Source of the DNA: Gammaproteobacteria bacterium
GTDB taxonomy: Bacteria > Pseudomonadota > Gammaproteobacteria > Enterobacterales > Alteromonadaceae
Direction of reading: 5' to 3'
Assembly: GCA_027484495.1 (NCBI GenBank)
Contig: JAIXSW010000559.1
Coordinates: 1-5,000, forward strand
DNA: 5,000 bases
In this document: positions 1 through 5,000 of the stretch, in pieces
Position numbering within the stretch: the first letter of the stretch is position 1
How the letters are laid out: every line of letters starts with the position of its first letter
Program-made: the position numbers and the translations under genes
Notes under the pieces: model-generated
The model's input: only the letters and a program-made list of their open reading frames with translations
Database searches by the model: none
What the model was told of the DNA's origin: nothing

Positions 1-331
1 CCTTGGCAAATGCACCGGCGCCGTCTGCGATAAACTGCACATCACCAGCCTGTTGTTGCTGTCCCCAAGCATCCAGGACATAGGCATCATTAACAGCAGT
101 ACACAGGATCCGATCGACACCGGCCTGGAAAAACTGTTCGGCAAGGCTGATAAAACCGGGCAAATGTGCCGCACTACAAGTCGGGGTAAAAGCACCCGGT
201 AAGGCAAACAGCACCACCCGTTCACCAGCAAACAGCTGCTCGGTGGTTAAAGTCACCAGACCATTTTCGGTCAGACGCTGAAAGTTGACTGCCGGTAAGG
301 CTTGCCCAACGGCGATACGATTGTCACTCAT
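1..331 (-). CDS. Peroxiredoxin, Prx5 type (AhpC/TSA superfamily), N-terminal part
   Basis: A thiol peroxidase expected to reduce hydrogen peroxide and alkyl hydroperoxides in the cytoplasm. The first 110 residues are visible, and the reading frame runs off the left edge of the window. The active-site segment LPGAFTPTCSAAHLPGF (residues 44-60) carries the Prx signature, with Thr49 and the peroxidatic Cys52. VNDAYVLDAWG (80-90) is the next conserved block of the Prx5 subfamily. A second cysteine, Cys77, lies 25 residues after Cys52, the same spacing as Cys47 and Cys72 of human PRDX5. The catalytic Arg and any C-terminal resolving cysteine or fused glutaredoxin domain would lie beyond the edge, so the 1-Cys or 2-Cys mechanism cannot be told. 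The ATG at 331-329 is preceded by GGAG at 343-340. It starts 22 bases after the rsmJ stop, so it is probably co-transcribed. The family call is firm; the exact peroxide and electron donor are unknown. Confidence 0.93.
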   Translation of the reverse strand, partial: MSDNRIAVGQALPAVNFQRLTENGLVTLTTEQLFAGERVVLFALPGAFTPTCSAAHLPGFISLAEQFFQAGVDRILCTAVNDAYVLDAWGQQQQAGDVQFIADGAGAFAK

Positions 332-346
332 GTTTTTTGCTCCAGG

Positions 347-365
347 GCCGGATTCAGAATCCGGC
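347..365 (-). other. Perfect inverted repeat spanning the rsmJ stop codon, upstream of the peroxiredoxin RBS
   Basis: GCCGGATTCTGAATCCGGC is a 19-base palindrome with one central base. As RNA it can form an 8-bp stem with a CTG triloop. The rsmJ stop (TGA, 356-354) lies across the loop and the 3' arm. The 3' arm ends 4 bases before the peroxiredoxin GGAG. No U-run follows in either direction (an A-run follows on the minus strand), so it does not look like an intrinsic terminator. It could tune reinitiation or mRNA stability, or be a protein-binding dyad. The symmetry is seen directly; any function is inference. Confidence 0.5.
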
Positions 366-1115
366 ATTCACATACACATCAAATCTGTTGTTTTTGCCTT
401 CGATACTGGTGGTAGGTTTTTGCCCGGCCAGATAACCGGCATAGCCCGGACGTTTCACCACGACCCGGTGTCTGGCCAATGCCAGCGCCGGTGCCAGTAA
501 TGCATCGGCGTCGTCATCCGCGCCCACGACATCATGAAAAGCGCGCATTTCCTTTTTCACCAGCGCTGATTTCTCGCGTGGCGGGAACATCGGATCGAGA
601 AACACCACATCAGGTGCGGGCAGACTGCACAGTGCTGCCAGCGCGGGTAAATGCACCAGTTGCATCCGCTGTGGCAGCCAGTCTGCGGTCTGCGGATCCC
701 GTGCTCCGCGGCGTAAACCATCCGCCAGTAAAGCGGCCACCAGCGGATTTCGTTCCACCAGCGTCAGCTGAGCGCCCAGACTTGCCAGCACAAAGGCGTC
801 ACGGCCAAGACCAGCAGTAGCATCAATCACACTCAGTCCCGGCTTTTTATTTAATCCGACCGCTTTGGCGATGCCTTCCGCTTTGCCGCCGCCGAATTTA
901 CGCCGGTGCGTCGCAGCGCCGCTGGCAAAATCGACCAGAATGTCACCTTGCTTGGGTAAGTCTGCATTGCGCAGCACCAATGCACTGTCCTGCAGCGTCA
1001 GGTACCAGCCTTGGGCGGTGTCCGTTTCGCCGAGCGCAAATGGAGCCAGCAACGCCAGTAATTCTGCTTCCAGCGGACCGGCGAGGCCCGCGCGATACAA
1101 TAAAGCCTGCTGCAT
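354..1115 (-). CDS. rsmJ: 16S rRNA (guanine(1516)-N(2))-methyltransferase RsmJ
   Basis: A SAM-dependent methyltransferase that makes m2G at position 1516 of 16S rRNA in the small subunit. The predicted protein is 253 residues; E. coli RsmJ (YhiQ) is 250. Family blocks in order: the substrate-side motif HRRKFGGGKAEGIAKAVGL (70-88); the Rossmann SAM-binding motif VIDATAGLGRDAFVLASLG (96-114) followed by the acidic end of strand 2, VERNP (120-124); the catalytic-type motif DPMFPPREKSALVKKEMR (174-191); VVVKRP (218-223); and the C-terminal KNNRFDVYV (241-249). All are close to the E. coli protein and nothing is missing. Two starts are possible: ATG at 1115, which shares its A with the upstream TGA (TGATG), or TTG at 1118, one codon earlier. 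AGGA at 1130-1127 lies 11 bases from the ATG and 8 from the TTG. I chose the ATG; the difference is one residue. In E. coli the gene directly follows prlC; here a lipoprotein and a Tag-like gene lie between them. Confidence 0.97.
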   Translation of the reverse strand: MQQALLYRAGLAGPLEAELLALLAPFALGETDTAQGWYLTLQDSALVLRNADLPKQGDILVDFASGAATHRRKFGGGKAEGIAKAVGLNKKPGLSVIDATAGLGRDAFVLASLGAQLTLVERNPLVAALLADGLRRGARDPQTADWLPQRMQLVHLPALAALCSLPAPDVVFLDPMFPPREKSALVKKEMRAFHDVVGADDDADALLAPALALARHRVVVKRPGYAGYLAGQKPTTSIEGKNNRFDVYVNAGF

Positions 1116-1822
1116 CAATCCGTGGTTCCTGTCGCAAAACCGACTCTGTTATCGCCGACGCTCATTGAGACGATCTGACTGATTTGCTGTAACGACCGGC
1201 CCGATTGTTGTTGCCAGTCGTTGAACTGCGCCTGAATTTTTCTCAGACTGCTTTGGCTGGTCAGCCCGCCGTCAATCACCTGATAGGCACGCAGATAGGC
1301 TTCGACATCCTGACTGAGTAAAAAAGTATCTTTGCCCATGGCGCGTAAGCTGTACGCACCGGTATTGCCACCGAGCCGGGCACCGCGTTTTTTCAGCAGC
1401 GCCCACAATTCAATGATGCGTTCACCCGGCCAGTCGGCGATCAGCGCACTGAACGGGCCATATTCCAGTTCCAGCTCATAAATCATCTGGGCATTGGCCT
1501 GAATACTGAGCACTTTGCCGGCGTTGCGGATAATGCGTGGATCTGTGGCCTTCTCGGCCAGCATTTCGTCAGACAACAACAGGATTTTTTCCGGCGCAAA
1601 ATCAAAAAATACCTCACGAAAACCCGGCCATTTTTGCTCGACCACCCGCCAGACAAAACCACTCTGAAACACTTTTTTGCTAAAAGCACTGAGCCAGTCG
1701 GCATTGCTGTAGCTTTTGAGCTGCGCCGGGCTGAGTGGCTGTCGCGTCAAGGCTTCTAATGCCGCGGTCCCGCCTTTGCGATCGGCAGCGCGCTGATAAA
1801 TACTGCTGAATTGTTCAACCAT
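1115..1822 (-). CDS. DNA-3-methyladenine glycosylase I family protein (Tag-like), zinc-site-less variant
   Basis: Expected to be a base-excision-repair glycosylase that removes 3-methyladenine from alkylated DNA. The 235-residue protein can be followed against E. coli Tag (187 residues). SKKVFQSGFVWRVVEQKWPGFREVFFDFAPEKI (48-80) corresponds to the Tag helix block ending in QQAGLSW, so Trp58 matches Trp46. DPRIIRNAGKVLSIQANAQ (94-112) matches DAGIIRHRGKIQAIIGNAR. LKKRGARLGGNTGAYSLRAMG (143-163) matches LKKRGFKFVGTTICYSFMQACG. The protein contains no Cys and no His, so the Cys/His zinc snap of classical Tag cannot form, and the residue aligned with Glu38 of E. coli Tag is Lys50. It has about 50 extra residues, mostly C-terminal (after 180). 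The start at 1822 has AGAGGA five bases upstream and gives the expected MVEQFSSIYQRAADRKGG beginning; an ATG at 1852 would add ten residues but sits in a hairpin loop. The fold-family call is good; the enzymatic activity is inferred and less certain. Confidence 0.85.
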   Translation of the reverse strand: MVEQFSSIYQRAADRKGGTAALEALTRQPLSPAQLKSYSNADWLSAFSKKVFQSGFVWRVVEQKWPGFREVFFDFAPEKILLLSDEMLAEKATDPRIIRNAGKVLSIQANAQMIYELELEYGPFSALIADWPGERIIELWALLKKRGARLGGNTGAYSLRAMGKDTFLLSQDVEAYLRAYQVIDGGLTSQSSLRKIQAQFNDWQQQSGRSLQQISQIVSMSVGDNRVGFATGTTD

Positions 1823-1827
1823 GTAAA

Positions 1828-1833
1828 TCCTCT
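1828..1833 (-). promoter_or_regulatory. Ribosome binding site deciding the Tag-like gene start
   Basis: AGAGGA, separated by TTTAC from the ATG at 1822, is a strong Shine-Dalgarno sequence with 5-base spacing. It lies inside the coding sequence that would result from the alternative ATG at 1852, which has no comparable site in front (CCCGGCGCTG). This supports the shorter protein. Confidence 0.75.
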
Positions 1834-1835
1834 GT

Positions 1836-1862
1836 CCCGCGCTGCGTAACATCAGCGCCGGG
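1836..1862 (-). other. Imperfect hairpin in the lipoprotein/Tag-like intergenic gap
   Basis: On the minus strand CCC-G-GCGCTG pairs with CAGCGC-GGG around the 8-base loop ATGTTACG, giving 9 bp with one bulged G (position 1859). It starts 4 bases after the lipoprotein stop (TAA, 1869-1867) and ends 2 bases before the AGAGGA of the next gene. No U-run follows on either strand, so it is not a canonical terminator. It may be an mRNA stabiliser or processing point, or may simply separate translation of the two cistrons. The pairing is seen; the role is inference. Confidence 0.45.
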
Positions 1863-1866
1863 CTGG

Positions 1867-2349
1867 TTAAAAGGTGTCACCCTGACCGCTGGCGACACAA
1901 AAACCACCGACCAGCGCAACACCAGGTTCCGGCACCACCGCACAGTCAGACACCAGCCCGAGCCGCTGCTGCTCCGCCTGCACCAGCTGGTTATAACGCG
2001 ACACTTTTTGCAGCAGCACTGCCTCATCAAGGCCCTGAGTCGAATAAATCAGATACGACGCAGGTCCGCCGCAGGGCTTATGACCAAGACCGGTTTTTTT
2101 GCACTGCAGCGGCTCGCTCGCCGCCGCAGTGCCCACCATCGCTTTAATCTCGGCATATAAAACTGCCGGATCATCAGCCTTTGCCAATTGGCTGGCATCA
2201 ACGGCTGTTGCTGTCACCGTGTTAGCTGGAGGTTGGCTCATGTTCAGATCCTTCGCTGCGATTTGCTCTGTGGCCGCCGGCCCGCAGCCCGACAGCAGCA
2301 ATGCCACAACTGTGGCGCTGACTACTGCGGACAGGCGCTTGGTGCTCAT
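1867..2349 (-). CDS. Predicted lipoprotein with CGGP motif, function unknown
   Basis: A 160-residue protein with a classical lipoprotein signal: basic N-terminus (MSTKR), hydrophobic stretch to residue 19, and lipobox LLSGC with Cys22 as the lipidated residue. The residue after Cys22 is Gly, not Asp, so the E. coli '+2' inner-membrane retention signal is absent and outer-membrane placement is likely. Residues 23-60 are a low-complexity Ala/Thr/Gln/Pro linker. The compact C-terminal part has four cysteines (83, 93, 136, 151), enough for two disulfides, and a distinctive segment GLGHKPCGGPASYLIYST (87-104), then a likely helix with QLVQAEQQRLGLVSDC (121-136). I recall similar C...KPCGGP...Y..YS small secreted proteins as hypothetical proteins in proteobacteria but cannot name a family. 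Its ATG overlaps the prlC stop by four bases (ATGA) with only a weak upstream SD, so translation is probably coupled to prlC. No function is assigned. Confidence 0.88.
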   Translation of the reverse strand: MSTKRLSAVVSATVVALLLSGCGPAATEQIAAKDLNMSQPPANTVTATAVDASQLAKADDPAVLYAEIKAMVGTAAASEPLQCKKTGLGHKPCGGPASYLIYSTQGLDEAVLLQKVSRYNQLVQAEQQRLGLVSDCAVVPEPGVALVGGFCVASGQGDTF

Positions 2350-4385
2350 GCGGCAATGCCCATATGCCGTAACAAAGCAGCATTGGACGGCTCCCGGCCA
2401 CGGAACGCTTTAAACAGTTCCATCGGCTCGGCGCTGCCACCACGTTCCAGAATACAATGCAGGAAATCGCGGCCGGTGACGGCGTTAAAAATGCCTTCTT
2501 CTTCAAAACGGCTGAAGGCATCGGCTGATAACACTTCCGCCCACAGGTAACTGTAATAACCGGCGCCATAACCACCGGCAAAAATATGACTGAAACTGTG
2601 CTGGAAGCGGTTAAACCGCGGCGGCACTATCACCGACACCTGACTGCGGACATCGTCCAGCAACTGCTGCACGCGGCCGCCCTGCGCCGGGTCATATTCG
2701 GCATGTAAACGGAAATCAAACAAAGCAAACTCCAGCTGACGCACTAAAAACATCGCGCTCTGGAAGTTTTTCGCTGCCAGCATTTTATCCAGCAGCGCCT
2801 GTGGCAACGGCTCACCCGTTTCATAATGGCCGGAAATAATGCTCAATGCTTCCGGTGACCAGCACCAGTTTTCGAGGAACTGGCTCGGTAATTCCACCGC
2901 ATCCCATGGCACTCCGCTGATGCCAGCCACCGCACTGGCATCAACCTGCGTCAGCATATGGTGCAGACCATGGCCAAATTCGTGGAACAAGGTCACCACT
3001 TCGTCATGCGTGAACAACGCCGGTTTGCCGCCAATCGGTTTATTGAAGTTGCAGGTCAGATAGGCGATTGGATGTTGTAAGGTGCCGTCGGCACGATGAC
3101 GGCGGCCCTGACAGTCATCCATCCAGGCGCCACCGCGTTTTTTCGCCCGCGCATATAAATCGAGGTAAAAACTGCCGCGCAGCGCGCCGGTTTCATCATG
3201 AATATCAAAGAACTGCACGTCCGGATGCCAGACATCGACGCCGGCGCGCTCGGTTACTGTGACGCCAAATAATTTATGCAGTACGGTAAATAAACCAGCC
3301 AGCACTTTGGGCTGCGGGAAATAGGGCCGCAGCAGTTCGTCATTGATGGCGTATTTGGCCATCTTCAGTTTTTCCGCGTAATAGGTCACATCCCAGGCGT
3401 TCAGCTGCTCGACACCAAACTCGGCTTTAGCAAACGCCGTCAGTTCAACCAGATCCTGCTGTGCCTGTGGCCGGGCGCGACGGGCTAAATCAGCAAGAAA
3501 ATCCAGTACTTGCTGTGGGTGCTCGGCCATTTTAGTCGCGAGCGACTCTTCGGCGGCGTTGTTAAAATCGAGCAACTGGGCCAGCTCGTGCCGAAGCGCC
3601 AGCGTTTCTTCAATCAGCGGGCTGTTATCAAACTGGCCGGCGGTTGGGCCCTGGTCGGACGCGCGTGTGCAATAGGCGCTGTACATCTCTTCGCGCAGCG
3701 CCGCGTTGTCGGCATAAGTCAGCACCGCGATATAGCTCGGGAACTCCAGCGTGAAGACATAACCTTCGACTTCACGCGCGGCCGCCGCTTCTTGCGCCGC
3801 CAACAGCGCATCTTCCGGCAGACCGGTTAATTCAGCGACATCGGTCACCTGCTTAAACCAGGCCTGGGTGGCATCGAGGCAATGATTGGAAAAAGTTGAA
3901 GCCAAATCAGAACTGCGGCTTTGAATTTCGCCGTAACGCTGTTTTTTATCGTCGGCTAAACCAATACCGGATAATTTAAAGTCCCGCAGCGCATTTTGAA
4001 TGACCTTCTGCTGCGCCGTGCTGAGCGTGGCATATTCACTGCTTTGTGACAGCTGTAAATAAGCCTGGTACAAGCCTTCGTGCTGACCGACCCAGGTGCT
4101 GAAATCAGATAACAGCGGCAAGCAACTTTCGTAGGCGTCACGCAATTCCGGCGAAGACAATACTGAATTTAAATGCGACACCGGCGACCAGAGCCGGCTT
4201 AAATGATCGGCGCTGTCTTCGGTCGCCGTGATCAGGCTGTGCCAGCTGACCGGCGTGGTGGCCACCGCTTGTTCGATCGCGCTGCGGCAACGGGCCAAGG
4301 CCTGCTCCACGGCAGGTTTTACCGCGTCGGCCGTGATCTGACTAAATGGCGGTAAACCGGTAAATTCTAAAAGGATATTGTTCAT
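2346..4385 (-). CDS. prlC: Oligopeptidase A (M3 family zinc metallopeptidase)
   Basis: Cytoplasmic zinc oligopeptidase that degrades short peptides, including cleaved signal peptides, and acts late in protein turnover; also called opdA. The 679 residues match the E. coli enzyme (680) end to end, from LPPFSQITADAVKPAVEQAL (11-30) to the C-terminus. The zinc site is intact: HEFGH at 468-472 (His468, His472, catalytic Glu469), with the third ligand predicted to be Glu498 in VELPSQFLENW (497-507). The glycine/tyrosine-rich substrate loop GYGAGYYSYLW (605-615) is also present. The long helical N-terminal half forms the other wall of the substrate channel in this family. The start at 4385 has AGG six bases upstream and gives the expected family N-terminus. 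It is the first gene of the putative operon; a sigma32-like promoter lies about 50 bases upstream, consistent with the known heat-shock regulation of enterobacterial prlC. The stop overlaps the downstream lipoprotein start. Confidence 0.98.
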   Translation of the reverse strand: MNNILLEFTGLPPFSQITADAVKPAVEQALARCRSAIEQAVATTPVSWHSLITATEDSADHLSRLWSPVSHLNSVLSSPELRDAYESCLPLLSDFSTWVGQHEGLYQAYLQLSQSSEYATLSTAQQKVIQNALRDFKLSGIGLADDKKQRYGEIQSRSSDLASTFSNHCLDATQAWFKQVTDVAELTGLPEDALLAAQEAAAAREVEGYVFTLEFPSYIAVLTYADNAALREEMYSAYCTRASDQGPTAGQFDNSPLIEETLALRHELAQLLDFNNAAEESLATKMAEHPQQVLDFLADLARRARPQAQQDLVELTAFAKAEFGVEQLNAWDVTYYAEKLKMAKYAINDELLRPYFPQPKVLAGLFTVLHKLFGVTVTERAGVDVWHPDVQFFDIHDETGALRGSFYLDLYARAKKRGGAWMDDCQGRRHRADGTLQHPIAYLTCNFNKPIGGKPALFTHDEVVTLFHEFGHGLHHMLTQVDASAVAGISGVPWDAVELPSQFLENWCWSPEALSIISGHYETGEPLPQALLDKMLAAKNFQSAMFLVRQLEFALFDFRLHAEYDPAQGGRVQQLLDDVRSQVSVIVPPRFNRFQHSFSHIFAGGYGAGYYSYLWAEVLSADAFSRFEEEGIFNAVTGRDFLHCILERGGSAEPMELFKAFRGREPSNAALLRHMGIAA

Positions 4386-4407
4386 AACGGACCTGCAGAG
4401 TCGAAGC

Positions 4408-4422
4408 GCCCGTCAAGCGGGC
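4408..4422 (-). other. Small hairpin in the predicted prlC 5'UTR
   Basis: GCCCG and CGGGC form a 5-bp GC-rich stem around a 5-base loop, between the putative transcription start (about 4429-4431) and the prlC ATG. It does not cover the AGG at 4394-4392 that serves as the ribosome binding site, and no U-run follows. A structured leader is plausible, but a stem this short can occur by chance. Confidence 0.3.
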
Positions 4423-4435
4423 CGGGGATGTGCAT

Positions 4436-4465
4436 ATAATGGGGCAGCAGCGGCGCCTTCTCAAG
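4436..4465 (-). promoter_or_regulatory. Sigma32-like heat-shock promoter for prlC operon (overlapping possible sigma70 promoter)
   Basis: On the minus strand, CTTGAG (4465-4460) and CCCCATTAT (4444-4436) are separated by 15 bases. The sigma32 consensus is CTTGAA and CCCCAT-T with about 13-15 bases between; dnaK P1 has CTTGAT-14-CCCCATTTA. The -10 core CCCCAT is perfect and the -35 differs at one base. The same stretch also reads as TTGAGA (4464-4459), 17 bases, CATTAT (4441-4436), a moderate sigma70 match (5/6 and 4/6), so basal and heat-induced transcription could start at nearly the same base. The expected start is near 4429-4431, giving a leader of about 45 bases. Enterobacterial prlC is known to be a heat-shock gene, which makes the assignment more credible. 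No measurement is available here. Confidence 0.65.
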
Positions 4466-4501
4466 GTCTGAGGCTGAATCTGCTGCGGGTCATTGCTGGT
4501 C

Positions 4502-5000
4502 TCAGGCCGGTTGTAACAAGGCGGAGGTCGTTGCTGACGTTTGATGCTTTGTCAGCCAGCGCGGCAGTTCAGCTGCAGGCATCGGCCTGGCAATCAGATA
4601 ACCCTGCACTGCGTCAATGCCATTTAAAATCAGAAAATTCAGCTGATGCTGGTGCTCAACGCCTTCACAAATCACCGTCATATCGAGCGCTTTACCCAGC
4701 TTAATTGCACCGGCCAGCAACTGTTCGCGATGCGTATCCAGCATGGTCAACAACGCCATATCAATTTTCAGTTCTGACACCGGTAGGTTGCCGAGCTTGG
4801 TCAGCATCGACTGCCCTGCGCCGAAATCGTCCATCACCAGCGTGCTCCCCGCCTGTTTCAGCAGTTGCAGGGATTTTTGTACAGCCGGCGCGTCCGGTGC
4901 CAGCGCGCTTTCCGCCAGCTCGAACTTAATCCGCTGCGCCAATACGTACTTCTGTTCATGCTGCAAGATGCTGTTGATTAAAGCCGGATTCTCCAAATCC
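4502..5000 (-). CDS. EAL-domain protein, C-terminal part (probable c-di-GMP phosphodiesterase)
   Basis: The last 166 or so residues of a protein whose frame is open to the right edge; the N-terminal EAL motif and any sensor or GGDEF domain lie outside. EAL domains hydrolyse cyclic di-GMP to pGpG and so influence motility and biofilm. Visible conserved blocks: FELAES (Glu codon 4921-4919, metal ligand position), MDDFGAG (Asp-Asp codons 4831-4826, metal/catalytic loop 6), ELKID (Lys codon 4768-4766), CEGVEHQHQL (Glu codon 4666-4664) and the terminal QGYLIARPMP (Gln codon 4606-4604). All residues usually needed for catalysis in this part are kept, so an active enzyme is likely, though loop 6 reads DFGAGQSML rather than the common DFGTGYSSL. 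A TTG at 4996 could be read as a start, but the domain clearly continues upstream of it (residues before LENPAL belong to the EAL barrel). The gene ends about 50 bases after QGY with a short Thr/Ser-rich tail. Confidence 0.93.
   Translation of the reverse strand, partial: DLENPALINSILQHEQKYVLAQRIKFELAESALAPDAPAVQKSLQLLKQAGSTLVMDDFGAGQSMLTKLGNLPVSELKIDMALLTMLDTHREQLLAGAIKLGKALDMTVICEGVEHQHQLNFLILNGIDAVQGYLIARPMPAAELPRWLTKHQTSATTSALLQPA

Larger units (their letters stand above)
4386..4501. other. Intergenic region between EAL gene and prlC
   Basis: These 116 bases hold the sigma32-like promoter, the predicted leader hairpin and the prlC ribosome binding site. No hairpin followed by a T-run is present after the EAL gene stop (TGA, 4504-4502), so no intrinsic terminator for the upstream gene is evident; read-through into prlC or Rho-dependent ending are both possible. 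No small ORF with a convincing start was seen. Confidence 0.6.

Noticed and set aside
332..365. Intrinsic terminator between rsmJ and the peroxiredoxin
   Set aside because: The stem is followed on the minus strand by an A-run and not by T residues, and the plus-strand side also lacks a T-tract.
479..820. Plus-strand open frame of 113 codons opposite rsmJ
   Set aside because: Arg/Pro/Ala-rich composition typical of an antisense shadow of a GC-rich gene; rsmJ on the other strand is fully conserved.
1823..1852. Ten-residue N-terminal extension of the Tag-like protein from the ATG at 1852
   Set aside because: No Shine-Dalgarno in front of it, it lies in a hairpin loop, and the ATG at 1822 has AGAGGA at ideal spacing and the expected N-terminus.
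2099..2550. Plus-strand open frames of 104 and 120 codons opposite the lipoprotein and the prlC end
   Set aside because: They lie antisense to well-supported genes, overlap each other in different frames, and their translations show no family motif or ribosome binding site.
2222..2581. Minus-strand open frame of 119 codons in another frame of the prlC 3' end
   Set aside because: It overlaps prlC and the lipoprotein gene entirely, both of which are supported by clear motifs; nothing recognisable in its translation.
4435..4440. A perfect TATAAT on the plus strand
   Set aside because: No recognisable -35 lies 16-18 bases upstream, and no plus-strand gene follows; it is the complement of the prlC promoter -10 region.
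4994..4996. TTG as the real start of the EAL protein
   Set aside because: A start here would remove the first part of the EAL barrel including the EAL motif; the frame stays open to the edge, so the gene is simply cut by the window.

Overview
The window is a compact chromosomal segment with every supported gene on the minus strand. The organism is almost certainly a gammaproteobacterium: RsmJ and oligopeptidase A are close to their E. coli counterparts along their whole length, and the prlC-to-rsmJ order resembles the enterobacterial prlC-rsmJ pair. Moderate GC content and the extra small genes between prlC and rsmJ suggest an Alteromonadales-like lineage (Rheinheimera/Shewanella type). That placement is inference, not proof.

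Layout in transcription order (high to low coordinates): (1) 5000-4502, the C-terminal part of an EAL-domain protein, probably a c-di-GMP phosphodiesterase, cut by the window edge; (2) 4501-4386, an intergenic region holding a good sigma32-like heat-shock promoter that overlaps a possible sigma70 promoter, and a small 5'UTR hairpin; (3) 4385-2346, prlC (opdA), a complete M3-family zinc oligopeptidase A; (4) 2349-1867, a small predicted lipoprotein whose ATG overlaps the prlC stop (ATGA); (5) 1822-1115, a cysteine- and histidine-free Tag-like DNA-3-methyladenine glycosylase; (6) 1115-354, rsmJ, the 16S rRNA m2G1516 methyltransferase, whose start shares a base with the previous stop (TGATG); (7) 331-1, the N-terminal 110 residues of a Prx5-type peroxiredoxin, cut by the window edge.

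Spacing from prlC onward is very tight (overlap of 4, gap of 44, overlap of 1, gap of 22 bases) and no intrinsic terminator is visible, so genes 3-7 look like one operon read from the promoter at about 4436-4465. Its products clear peptides, repair alkylated DNA, modify the ribosome and detoxify peroxides, which fits a general stress or housekeeping unit. I see no mobile element, CRISPR array, tRNA/rRNA gene or foreign island. The items worth following are the promoter, the divergent Tag-like protein, the uncharacterised lipoprotein coupled to prlC, and two hairpins at gene junctions.
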